From Fagopyrum homotropicum (taxonomy: Eukaryota > Streptophyta > Magnoliopsida > Caryophyllales > Polygonaceae), in assembly GCA_033239125.1 (NCBI GenBank), contig BSWB01000002.1, positions 4,187,001 to 4,251,000 of the forward strand: a stretch of 64,000 nt of DNA, read 5' to 3'. Below the pieces are notes generated by a model, which was not told the origin of the DNA, made no database searches, and saw nothing but the letters and a program-made list of their open reading frames with translations. The translations under genes were made by a program, and so were the position numbers. Each line of letters opens with the position of its first letter. The stretch's first letter is position 1. Of this stretch, positions 31,666 through 42,379 are shown piece after piece.

Positions 31666-32073
31666 GTGGTGATGGGCTTTGTTGTGATGCCAACGAGTCA
31701 TGCATACATAGCCAGTACATACCCATGTATATCAACCATACTCAGTTGCATCAACTGCGTTATAGATTTCAGTAAAACTATTGTTGGATTAATCCATATT
31801 TTTAAGTATAATTAGGCTCAATTATTGGGCTTAATAATCCAAAAGAGAGTTAATTAAGTTGGGTTGTTAAGTGGATTTCGAGACTTCTCCAGATATACAA
31901 AAAAGCATTGTAGAATTCTCCCGATTATGAATTGTGGCTGCTAGTAATTAAGGCTAATGAAAAGTCTAGATTAGTGGTGATGAATCATTAGAAATATCAA
32001 CCTTAAAAATAGTGAATGTCGGTTGCTCCTAGCTCTCTTTAACCGCCTAAGCTTTTATATATATATATATATC

Positions 32074-32667
32074 GGGTGTGGTTCCCATGAGAACACCCCT
32101 AACGTGAGAACATGAGAACAATCGTACACCGTTGGATGTGAGTATTAAGGGCTGAGATTTAGAGTAGATATCAAAAATAATAAAAACTACAAATAATAAT
32201 AATTAGGAATCCAACAATAACTACGAATAATCACTCAACCAACAATAACTACGAATAATACATTAAACGATATGACACATTCGTAACAAAAATAATAATA
32301 ATAATGAATTTGTTCTCATGTTCTCACGTTAGGGGTGTTCTCATAGGATCTATACTCTATATCTATATATATATATATATAGAGTATAGATCCTATGAGA
32401 ACACCCCTAACGTGAGAACATGATAACAGATTCGTAATTATTATTAGTTTTGTTACGAATGTGCCATATCGTTTAATGTATTATTCGTAGTTATTGTTGG
32501 TTGAGTGGATTATTCGTAGTTATTGTTGGATTCCTAATTATAATTATTCGTAGTTATTATTATTTTTGATATCTACTCTAAATCTCAGCCCTTAATACTC
32601 ACATCCAACGGTGTACGATTGTTCTCATGTTCTCACGTTAGGGGGTGTTCTCATGGGAACCACACCC
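32074..32667. mobile_element. Head-to-head pair of MITEs forming a 594-bp palindrome
   Basis: Each half has its own terminal inverted repeats (GTTCCCATGAGAACACCCC / TGTTCTCATGTTCTCACG). The two halves are inverted around a (TA)n centre near 32370. Halves are nearly identical, with repeated AACAATAACTACGAATAAT inside. TA repeats flank the pair, as for MITEs that insert into (TA)n. Confidence 0.85.
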
Positions 32668-32671
32668 TATA

Positions 32672-35600
32672 TCCTTACTATACTAAATGTGTGAGTTCCT
32701 CCAATGAATAGGGGAATTCCACATTTGACCTTGTGTCCTCTATTTTCCAATTTTACCATTACTCATCTCTAAAAATTACGGTTCAGCCAATGCTTTTACA
32801 CGCGTGTTTGAGGTTGAGTGCATGCACTACACGTGTAACAATGAACCGCTTCACATCTCTTCATCACTCATCAGCCGCTCTTCTTCTCCAAGTTTCCTTT
32901 CTATGTCCTCACAAAGTCGCAACTTCTTGATCTTCCCCTGCCGAACGCCGAATTTCGATTCTCTCAAGCTCTCACAGAGTCAAAGATCACTATGAATATT
33001 GATAACACCAACCTGTTTAAATCCTCACTTCTCTCAATCGCTCCTCAAATTACCTCAAATCCTCACTCCCAACAACTCTCTCAAACCTCACTTCTCTAAT
33101 ATCTAATTTTCATTGATCTCAGCCTCAACAATACGTTGAATTTCATTTGAGGTCTCCACTTCCACCATTGTTGATGGAAGCGAGGGACGGAGAAAACCAG
33201 AGAAGTGGAACCACAATCTATACTGCTATGGGGTTCTTGTTCCGTCAATTTATGCTTCTATTTACCCGGGGTTTCTCCTTCGTTTGACAAGGATCCCGGT
33301 TGCAATCTCATTCCGCTTTAATTTTCCGCCTCTCCACCAATCTAGGGTTTCCTCGATCTGGGTCGACGCCCCGTTTTTTTTAACCTACTCTCGGAAGCAG
33401 CCATCTATTCGACTCCTCCTTGCAATTATCTACAATTAATTCCCTTGTTTCATAGGAAACCAGTCGGTGGATAGTGCCTCCCCTCGTTTTCTTCCACTTT
33501 CATCTGAAAAGGGAGACTCCAACAAGCCGCTTTCTTAATCTCGATCTAATTCAATTTGGCCACTGATTTCCGTCTTTGGTCTTTTCTATCCTTCTCGAAC
33601 CCTAGACTCCATCAATGCGCATGCGCTTGAGTCGAGAGCATGGCCTTGGCAATATTAGGAGAATCTTCACATCATTCGGAGATTGAAGGTTTGTTCCTCT
33701 GTCTTCATTCTCTCACTCTATTAGACTCCTAATTATTTCTTCAATTTCTCTGAATTTTACTCCGATTTGTTGCAGATCCGGATTATTTGCAGTGGAATTC
33801 TCAAAGAAATAGTGGCATCCAAAGTGATTACTGATCATAGCCTCATACCACCCTTTCGATGGCAAAAAACCAGCCACATCTGGTCTTCACAAGAAGGTGT
33901 TCTTTCGTTTATATCTGAATTTATTATTTGTGATTTGCTATGGGAATTGGGAAGTAATTTAGGGTTGTTGAGTCTAGCTCGACTGAGAGAACATTACTTG
34001 TAAATCTAAGTTATGGAGGCTCAAACTCTTGAGTCATGCATATTTTAGAATCTTTGCTGTAGAATCAAGTAGGATAGTAACATTGTCTAGAGTTTAGCCT
34101 AAAAATGGAACATTGGCTTAGATAGGTAAGCAATATATAACCATGCTAAGATCTGTAATAAAGCAAAACTGATCACAGGCACTTGTGCAGGAAAAAGGAA
34201 GTTCTTTACTTTACCATTCAGTAGTATTTGTTCTCGAAAGCAGAGGCTAATCTAGAGCCAACATCCGAAGCAACAATATTTTCTGCAAGTGGGTCTACCA
34301 TAGTCATAAATTCAAGGATCGAAGCAGCTTTCATTCACAATCTTTGTGCATATTATCTCAGGTTTCCATGATTGAAGAGCGCTCAAGGTGTGTCTGATAC
34401 AAGATTTGGAACCACCATATGAAGATGTAGCTTTCATCATTTGTTACCAATGCTGCTCCATTTCTAATTGATCTAAATGAAAGGAACAAACCCCGAATGC
34501 ACAAATTGATGGAAAGTACCAGTTCCAAATCCAATTTGTTGGCTTTCTTATTCTACTTCTAAATTTGATCTTAAACTAAATTAATATTGGATATTTCAGA
34601 TGTCTAATTACTGTGTTTGAGAAATAGGAAAAAATCAATTATACTTGTTGGGTAAACCACTACAGAAGCTTATCAGTTTTACTCTACTTGGTTCTTATGG
34701 GCTCAAAATTTTTTTGGTAGTTGTTGTAGTTTCAGGGAGGGTAAGAGTTGTGAGATTGAGACCTCGAAATGCAGAGACGCAGAGGAGAAGGTTGCTGCTG
34801 CAGGATATGCTGACTGTGTGGAGTCACAACCGCAGGTCTCTAAACAAACTAAGAACAATAATTTTACATTCATGTTGTCATGAAAATGACTCATGTGGTC
34901 AGGGTCATCAACATAGACAATCTTTGGTTTGGTCATTTGGTTGTTTTTAAAAAATTATTTTATTTTATATTATCTGACCATTTATGATTAATAAGTATAT
35001 GTATAAATGGTCAAAGGGTTCTCCCAAAGACTGTATATTAAGTGATCCTACAAAAAGAGTAAACTACAATTCTCATTAGGATTAAAAAAAAAGGCTAAGG
35101 TCAACCATGAAAATCATATCTTCAATAGAAATTGGAAGGAAGTTAACAAATTTTTATGAATAGTATATTTGAGAATTTCCTTCTTACAGTTTGCCTTTGT
35201 AATATTACACATATCTTACACGGGTTGTATTTGTGTTGAATCATTTTTCCTACTTTGCTATTTTGGCACTGAATCTTGATCTGCTTTGCAGTGACCACTC
35301 GTCTTCAATCCAGCTCTGAAGCATTTCAATTTGCTGTTAGGTGTCTATTTATTTCCGTTGATGATCTTTGCAAGTTTTATTTTTTGTATGAATTATGATT
35401 CCAAGTGCATGGAGTGAGTTCACTTCCCCTTTTAGGTGGTGAGTTTATAGGAAAATAAGTCTGTCGTGTTACACTGTTCTCAATAATATTGAATTTGATT
35501 CCAAAGTGTTAATGTATGAATTGCAGATACTTGATGATGAATGATTTTCTGAACTGTTTTCCAGTGAGCATATGAGGGATATGGATATTAACATTAGTTG

Positions 35601-36469
35601 ACTAGAGTATGGTGATTTTGTGTAAAAAAAACTAATGAACTTTTCATAATTCACTTTTGTTGTACATGACCCCATTGAGCCTCTCAATATCTATTCCAGT
35701 AGAAATTGCTTCTGATATACCCTTGATTAATAAACTCCAGGTGAAGAGGTAAGCTAGGTTTTTTTATTTGAGTTTTGATGAACTGACTAGCTTGTAGTTT
35801 TTGACAGGGTTGAAAGGCCCCACCCAGGTTGTGTATGCTTTGAAATGTGTCATTACTATTTTCAAATTATAATAAGTTAGCTTGCGTTTATAGAATGGAA
35901 ATCTCAAGTGTGTAATCACTACACACTGCTCTACGTATTATTCTTACGGGTTCATATTGAGTTGTATGGCAATTTGGAATTTCACTGCTGGTGTTGTACT
36001 AACTTATCCGATGAAGAGTGCATTAGAAATAACAAAACTGTATCATTGCACTTGTAACTTATTGTTTAGTAGCATGCTTATGTCTCTTTACGCACAATGA
36101 CGAATTGTTTTCGTTTCCTAATGCACTTGCCATTACTGTTGTTGTACTAAATATATGTGAGCTATACCTCCTGATTGTAAAGGTAAAAGTTGCAAAAAAA
36201 CATTTGTCATATTGCACCATATTGGCCAGTTTTTCATGTACAAAGATTCCCGAATTAATCTACGCCGTCAAGGCGTCAATGATTTCCGATTTGATTTGCA
36301 ACTAAACCAGGGCAAGCCTCATTTATATGTAACACTTTCTTATCTCGATTATTTAATGATAAGTTTTATGATTCGTTTCAATAAAATAGTTTCTCCTTTT
36401 GATCGTCTGCCGATAGATTTTCCGATTGTAAATTACGGCGCGCGTGCGTAGCACGCGCGTCCATACTAG
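32672..36469 (+). mobile_element. Non-autonomous Helitron, 3.8 kb, with captured sequence
   Basis: 5' end A|TCCTTACTATACTAAATG at 32672; 3' end CTAG|T at 36466-36470, preceded by a 9-bp stem, 3-nt loop hairpin (36439-36459). No Rep/helicase gene. The interior has exon-like pieces with GT-AG signals, for example an ATG exon at about 33641-33688 (MALAILGESSHHSEIE) followed by GTTTGT and a later TTTGTTGCAG acceptor near 33775. This suggests captured host gene fragments, but I could not identify the source. Confidence 0.85.
36439..36459 (+). terminator. Helitron 3' hairpin
   Basis: CGCGCGTGC - GTA - GCACGCGCG, a 9-bp perfect stem with a 3-nt loop, 6 bp before the terminal CTAG. This is the Helitron transposition terminator. 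Confidence 0.85.
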
Positions 36470-36649
36470 TATATATATATATATAAGCATGGCTGTTTGC
36501 ATATTTAATGTAATGTAAGAGAGAGTCCGATCTTAAAGGCTTACAAACAAAGTAAGGTTAGAGAATGAGAGTGCGCAAGAAATACCCATTTATAAATATT
36601 TGGTGTGAGTCGATAACGCGGAGTTTATCCCAACAACTATTGTCCAATA

Positions 36650-36980
36650 TTGAGTAGAAGAATAGAAAATTTCATGAAATAACTTTCAATAATTTTGGTG
36701 GAAAAAAAGGCGATTTTTGAACCCTAAGGTGCCCCATGTGCCACTTCCCTTTTTGAACCCTAAGATATTTTTGACAGTTTTAGATGAGTTTTCACATTAT
36801 ACTTGGATATATTTACTCAAACACACACATCTTCAAAATTGGTTTGCCCTGATTCAAAACAAATTCAATAAAGTGATTAAAAAAAACCGTAGTGACAACG
36901 CAAAGAAATTTTTATCAATGAAACCATTCTTTGATACTTATCTAAAACTGTCGACCACTTACCAATTCAATTAAATGACA
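36650..36980 (+). pseudogene. copia integrase core fragment, unit B
   Basis: Frame 36717-36974 reads FLTVLDEFSHYTWIYLLKH then RSDNAKKFLS, a copia integrase core with the first catalytic Asp in VLDEFS and Asp in RSDN. N- and C-terminal parts are missing. It continues into a CNL fragment. The unit A copy is at 19270-19540. Confidence 0.75.
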
Positions 36981-37039
36981 AAACTTCTAAAAAAACAAAA
37001 CATCCTTCGAAATCCTATTTTATTCGTATCCTCAAGTCG

Positions 37040-37610
37040 ACCACTTACCAGTTCTCGGATTAAATGATGAAAGTTGCAAAATGCATGATTTGGCAAAATG
37101 TGTAGCAGAGGAGGAAATTGGCATGTTAAGCAGGTTATCCAGTACTTTTAGCAAGAGAGTAAGGCATACAAGTGTTATTTGGAATGATATTAATATAGAG
37201 CAAATTGTTGCACGGGAGCTTAATTTAGACCTTCACTCGATAAATCTTCGACAAAAGATGGCAAATGATTTCTGAAAAATTATAGGACGGTCACTTGATT
37301 ACAAGCGGGTACGTTCAGTTGTTTTCTTTGAACATGCTCATTACGAGCGCACTCTTAATCAACAATTTTTCAAGTTCAAGTGTTTACGTGCATTGAGGTT
37401 GTCCAATTTGAAATTTGAGAATGTTTTGAGTTGTATTGAGGAGTTAAAACACTTGAGATATCTCGATCTGTTAAAAAACCCTTTCAAAAGTCTTCTTGAT
37501 TCATTTACTACTCTGTTGAATTTGCTTACACTTGACCTTGGATTTTGTTTAAAACTTGAAGCATTGCGAACTAATTTAAAAAATTTAAGGAATGTAAGAT
37601 GTTTGAATAT
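37040..37610 (+). pseudogene. CNL fragment: MHD to LRR, unit B
   Basis: KMHDLAKCVAEEEIG to LRRs (LRYLDLLKNPFKSLLDS; NLLTLDLGFCLKLEAL) with a stop near 37275. It corresponds to 19600-20048 plus 20941-20980 of unit A, here without the CACTA-like insertion. Confidence 0.85.
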
Positions 37611-37800
37611 TAAGGGTTACCGATGTGTTGTATGATGCAGATGATTTGTTCGATGAGGTTTCTATTGATGATTTGCGTATGCAAAATACCATGAAGGGAG
37701 ACCACAAGTTACAGTTATTGAAAAAGGTACGGGTTTCTTAGTTTAAGTTGAACTCAATCGTGTCTAGAAACTTTGTTACTGATAGAGTTAAGGTTATCGG
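37611..37800 (+). pseudogene. Coiled-coil tail fused after LRR, unit B
   Basis: After the LRR junction TTAAGGGTTACCGATGTG the sequence is coiled coil (VLYDADDLFDEVSIDD in a different frame) through KKVRVS and VKVIG, then a new CNL leader. Same breakpoint as at 20980-20997. Confidence 0.85.
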
Positions 37801-37889
37801 AAAGAAGTATTGGTATAGGGGTCAAGAAGCTAGTCTGCAAAATTAATCAACAATTCAAACAAAAATACGACCACAATACATCGATCAAT

Positions 37890-38225
37890 ATGGACGAAAC
37901 AACTTTGTTCAGCGTTGCCTCGAAGCTTCTTTCCACAATTGCTTCTCCGACACTTAAGAAGGATTATGCAATATGGGAAGCAACAGATGAACTCGAAAAG
38001 CTTAAGAGTCGCATCCAAACAATCCGTTTTGTGCTTCTCGATACTGAGAAGAAGCAACAAAGCTCACATATTGTGGATGTTTGGATTAAGAGGGTTAGCG
38101 GTGTGTTGTATGATGGAGATGATTTGTTTGATGAGGTTGTTATTGATGATTTGCGTATGCAAAATATCATGAAGGGAGACCACAAACTGCAATTCTTGAA
38201 AAAATGTATGGGTTTCTTGGTTTAA
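37890..38225 (+). CDS. Coiled-coil-only CNL module, unit B copy 1 (111 aa)
   Basis: ATG in the conserved CNL leader. The frame is MDETTLFSVASKLLS, then the whole coiled coil to VLYDGDDLFDEVVIDD and FLKKCMGFLV, with a stop caused by an extra base at the KKV position (AAAAAATG). It lies in a 480-bp head-to-tail unit with TATA-like TATTGGTATAGGGG upstream. If expressed it would give a CC-only polypeptide like truncated Rx-N proteins. It may equally be a dead fragment. Same family as the intact CNLs but with E/K changes such as AIWEATDELEKLKS specific to the decayed lineage. Confidence 0.5.
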   Translation: MDETTLFSVASKLLSTIASPTLKKDYAIWEATDELEKLKSRIQTIRFVLLDTEKKQQSSHIVDVWIKRVSGVLYDGDDLFDEVVIDDLRMQNIMKGDHKLQFLKKCMGFLV

Positions 38226-38369
38226 GTTGAACTCAATTGTATCCAAAAACTTTTTTGTTGAGAGAGTTAAGGTTATCAAAAAGAAGTATTGATATAGGGG
38301 TCGAGAAGTTAGACTACCAAACTACTCAAAAAATTTAAACAAAAATACGTCCACAATACATCGATCAAT

Positions 38370-39032
38370 ATGACCGAAGAAACTTTGTTTAGCATTGCTT
38401 CGAAACTTCTTTCCACAATTGCTTCTCCGACATTTGAGATGACTTATGCAATATGGGAAGCAACAAATGAACTCGAGAAGCTTAAGAGTAGCATCCAGAC
38501 AATCCAAGCCGTGCTTCTTGATGTTGAGAAGAGGCAACAAAGCTCACGTACTGTGGATGTTTGGATTAAGAGGGTTAGTGATGTGTTGTATGATGCAGAT
38601 GATTTGTTCGATGAGGTTGTTATTGATGATTTGCGTATGCAAAATTTTATGAAGGGAAACCACAAGCTGCAGTTCTTGAAAAAGGTACGGGTTTCTTGGT
38701 TTAAGCTAACTCAATCGTTTCTAAAAACTCTGTTGCTAAGAGAGTTAAGGTTATCAGAAAGAATTATTTATATAGGGGTCGAGAAGCTAGTCTTCAAAAT
38801 TGCTCACCAATTCAAACAAAAATACGACCACAATACATCGATCAATATGGCCGAAACAACTTTGTTCAACATTGCTTTTCCACAATTGCTTCTCCGAAAT
38901 TTGAGAAGGTTTATGCAATATGGGAAGCAACAGATGAACTCGAGAAGCTTAAGAGTAGTATCCAGACAATCCAAGCCCTTCTTCTTGATGTTGAGAAGAA
39001 GCAGCAGAGCTCACGTACTATGGATGCTTTGA
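38370..39032 (+). CDS. Coiled-coil module with run-on tail, unit B copy 2 (220 aa)
   Basis: ATG in the CNL leader; the coiled coil is intact for about 110 residues (MTEETLFSIASKLLST to FLKKVRVSWFKL). A lost base at TTTAAGCTAAC shifts the frame, so the open frame crosses the next module's leader and enters the third module's coiled coil, partly out of frame, to a stop at 39032. The run-on tail is unlikely to be functional, but the CC part is complete. Its unit is 477 bp. Expression unknown; could be pseudogenic. Confidence 0.4.
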   Translation: MTEETLFSIASKLLSTIASPTFEMTYAIWEATNELEKLKSSIQTIQAVLLDVEKRQQSSRTVDVWIKRVSDVLYDADDLFDEVVIDDLRMQNFMKGNHKLQFLKKVRVSWFKLTQSFLKTLLLRELRLSERIIYIGVEKLVFKIAHQFKQKYDHNTSINMAETTLFNIAFPQLLLRNLRRFMQYGKQQMNSRSLRVVSRQSKPFFLMLRRSSRAHVLWML

Positions 39033-41100
39033 TTAAGAGGTTAGCGATGTGTTGTATGATGCAGATGATTTGTTCGATGAGGTTAATATTGATGTTTTGC
39101 GTATGCAAAATATCATGAAGGGAGACCACAAGCTGCCCTTCTTGAAAAAGGTACGGGTTTCTTGGTTTAAGTTGAACTCAATTGTGTCTAGAAACTCTAT
39201 TGCTGAGAGAGTTAAGGTTATCAGAAAGAGTTTGCTTGGGATCTCCTCTGATATGGTTGGATTAAGATTTCTATTATATGATAAGGAGGTAGAGACACCA
39301 TGGGGAATAAGGAGAGACCAAGATCCGGGCTCTTATGTAGATTCAGATAATGTCATATGTAGAGACAAGGAAAAGAAAGTCATCTTAGAAATGCTCTCTA
39401 AAGGCTTAAATGATACTCTTGTGGTTATTGTCGTAGTTGGAATAGGGGGAATGGGACAAACAACTTTTTCCCATCTAATTTTTAACGACGATGCGGTTAA
39501 AAAGAATTTGAAAGAGATGTGGTTTGCATGTAATTATGATACATATGATGATAAACAAGTTCTCAGAAAAATCTTTCAATCTATATGTGAGGAGGAAAAC
39601 TATGGTGGCTACTCTATCATCCAACTAAAATAAAAAATTAGGGAGTCGATAGAGGGTAAGTACGTTTTTCTTATTTTGTATGATGTGTGGGATGATAATC
39701 CTGTTAGTTGGCTAAACCGAATAAGTTTGTTCAGAAAGTGTGCAAAAGGAAGCAAGATTATCGTCACTACGAGATCTTCTTCAGTTGCAACGGCTATGGA
39801 TGCACTAGAAACTCTCAATTTAGGTGGCTTGTCGGAGGATGATTCATGGGATCTTTTTAAAACGTTTAGCTTTCTTCATGAGAAAGAATACGACCAAAGA
39901 TGGATTGATATTGGAAGAGAGATCGTGAATAAGTGTGTGAACCTTCCTCTAGCTATAAAGAGTATAGGTAGCATTTTTTACAAAAAAAAAACTATCATCA
40001 AAGAATGGGAATCCTTTAGAGTTCTAGAGTTTTCAAAGATAGAGGAGTTAAGCGGTCATTCGACTATGAATGCATTGAAGTTGAGCGGTGCACACTTGCC
40101 GACAAAAGATTTTTAAGTTTGATGTAAAGAACTCCCTTCTTAACAAATCCATCAAACTTAAAAATCCATCAAACTTAAAGTTGCAAAATGCATGATTTGG
40201 TTCATGATTTGGCACAATGCATAGTAGGGGAGGAAATTAGCATGGTAAGCGGGTCATCCAACCGTTCTAATACATAGTTCTATAGCTTCTTGGCACAATG
40301 CATAGTAGGGGATCCATCAAACTTAAAAATCTTTGGGCGATCCACATGTAGATTAACTTCATACTTCATTATTTCATGGATTTGTTAAGAAGGGAGTTTT
40401 TTCAAGAAGCTATAAAAAAATGTGTTGGGTGAAGATGAAAGTTGCAAAATGCATGATTTGGTTCATGATTTGGCACAATGCATAGTAGGGGAGGAAATTA
40501 GCATGGTAAGCGGGTCATCCAACCGTTTTAACAAGAGGGTAAGACATGCAAGTTGTATTTGGAATGATGTTGATATAGAGCAAATTGTTGCACGAGAGCT
40601 TAATTTAGACATTCACTCGATAAATCTTCGACTAAAGATGGCAGATGATTTCTCGGAAATTTCTAGGACGGCCACTTGATTACAAGCGGGTACGTTCAGT
40701 TGTTTTCTTTGAACATTCCCATTACAACCGCACTCTTAGTCAATAATTTACTAAGTTCAAGTGTTTGCGTGCATTGAGGTTGTCCAATTTGAAATTTGAG
40801 GATGTTTTGAGTTGTATTGAGGAGTTAAAGCACTTGATATATCTCGATCTTTCAAGAAACCCTTTCGAAAGTCTTCCTGATTCGTTTACTACTCTGGTGA
40901 ATTTGCTTACACTTACCTTGAATTTTGTTAAAACTTGAAGCATTGCCAGGTAATTTAGAAATCTGAGAAATCTAAGATATTTGAATATTAAGGGAAGTTT
41001 TAACATGTAGCACATTCTTCCAGGGATTGGAAAAATGAGTTGTTTACCATAATTCAGTAATTTTAAGATAGAGAATGAAAATGAGTAAGATTGATGCATT
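38766..41100 (+). pseudogene. CC-NB-ARC-LRR resistance gene, decayed copy in unit B
   Basis: Starts in the third module (ATG 38847, small deletion after FNIA). A frame of 194 codons (39049-39633) covers VLYDADDLFDEV to the NB-ARC. The P-loop is GIGGMGQTT, with the essential Lys replaced by Gln. Kinase-2 is LILYDVWD (Asp to Tyr). A TAA interrupts at 39631-39633. CVNLPLA is closer to the GLPLA consensus. RNBS-D is lost in a rearranged stretch (40110-40390). MHD is at about 40450 and LRRs run to about 41095. Not functional. Confidence 0.92.
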
Positions 41101-41619
41101 AGGCCGGTCCTTGAGACTTGTATGCCCAGGGCGATATTATTTCTAGGTACCCTTTTGACGCTTATGATCTGTCCTTGAGATTTGCTTCTTGTTGATGAAT
41201 CCTTTGCACTATAAGCTTTTTCGAAATATACCTAGATAGTTTGTTGAATGATATACGTATTTCTTTTTTATAATTTTCGGAATATATCTTTTTACCATTT
41301 ATAAGTTAACATCTGGAGAAAAAAAAAATTACGATTTTACAAGTTATTATTACTATTTATTTTGAATGTCTAGATAGCGTTTTGGATTAATAATTTTTTT
41401 TAATTCTCTCCAAATATCAACGAATGGTTAAAAATATATAATTTTAAAAAAAAAAAAAATAGGGACACAATTTGATAACTGAAAATTATATAGCTCACAA
41501 TCTGCAATTTATTAAATTTATATTAATTAGCCTAATTTAATTTTATGTGGGTGCCCAATTTCATTTGGCCCCCTGGGCTGGTGCCCATAAGGCCCAGCCA
41601 GCACCAGGGCCGGCCCCTA
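41101..41619. mobile_element. hAT-like or unclassified DNA element in LRR, unit B
   Basis: Left end (T)AGGCCGGTCCTTGAG and right end reversed CTAGGGGCCGGCCCTGG form a short imperfect inverted repeat. The interior is AT-rich and shared with unit A for its first about 255 bp. No TSD seen. Confidence 0.45.
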
Positions 41620-42375
41620 GTCATACATTTAAACAACTCAAGCCTCAAGATCCCGAACCCGGTTCTTCTTGGATTTAGACTTTTAGTACTCAATATCCCA
41701 GACCGGATTCTTCATCGATTTAGGACTCAACAACTCAAGCGAACTGAAGGTGAAAGTGAAGCCCTAAACTCAGGTCAGTTCAATCTAATCTCTCTTGTTT
41801 GCTTTTATTGCGCGAATAAGTTTGATTCTTCATCTGGGTGTACGCAATCTGATGTGTCTATGTGTTTTTCTAATTCAAAAGTTGAAAACCCATTTTCAAT
41901 TAGTGACCATATGAAAGAAATCTGGTTCTTTCAACTGGCTGAGTTGCTTGAGGGATTTTATTGCTCTAGAACATTAAGAAATCATAATTTACTTCTAATT
42001 GTAATCAATGGACAAAAATGTAAAACCAGGGGCTGTCTAGTAGAGAATAATGACAGTAAAATGTTTATTTCCATCTCCTCTCACAGACCTAAAGCAAATG
42101 CATTGATGATTGATGACTGTGTTGTACAAATAGTTGGCAAAATGGACGATGTTAACTTGAACCACACAAAATGTACGATGATTGATGACCACACATTGAT
42201 AAGACTTTAGCTTTCTTTCTAATTGGTGATGCCAACGCTAACATGTGAGGTTTCTTACCCAAATAAGGAAAACTTAATTGCATTATTGTAAAATGTGAGA
42301 TTTCTGTGTTGGGTTCTTTTGTTATAAAGCCTGTGCTTTTGATAAGAGTTTCATTCACAATTTCAGCCCTCTTCT
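41620..42375 (+). other. Unidentified sequence with a long open frame
   Basis: The frame from ATG 41545 to 42210 (221 codons) crosses the presumed TE end and has no recognised domain. A TCAATTTCAG acceptor-like site lies at about 42355-42366, just before the CNL sequence resumes. It could be TE-internal or a captured host fragment. I do not call it a gene. Confidence 0.3.
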
Positions 42376-42379
42376 CTTC

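Larger units (their letters stand above)
31782..36635. mobile_element. LTR (probably solo) with TSD ACTAT, split by nested insertions
   Basis: Starts TGTTGGATTAATCC (31782) and ends TTTATCCCAACA (36635), flanked by the 5-bp duplication ACTAT (31777-31781 and 36636-36640). Removing the insertion joins sequence that is continuous in unit A at about 19257. Only about 275 bp (left) and 150 bp (right) belong to the LTR itself. A palindromic MITE pair and a Helitron occupy the TA-repeat in its middle. No internal retroviral genes, so a solo LTR is likely. Confidence 0.75.

Noticed and set aside
31782..36635. A full-length LTR retrotransposon
   Set aside because: Only one LTR's worth of sequence is present, and the interior is explained by a MITE pair and a Helitron, with no gag or pol.
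41545..42210. 221-codon plus-strand frame
   Set aside because: It crosses a presumed TE boundary and has no recognised domain; kept only as unidentified sequence.
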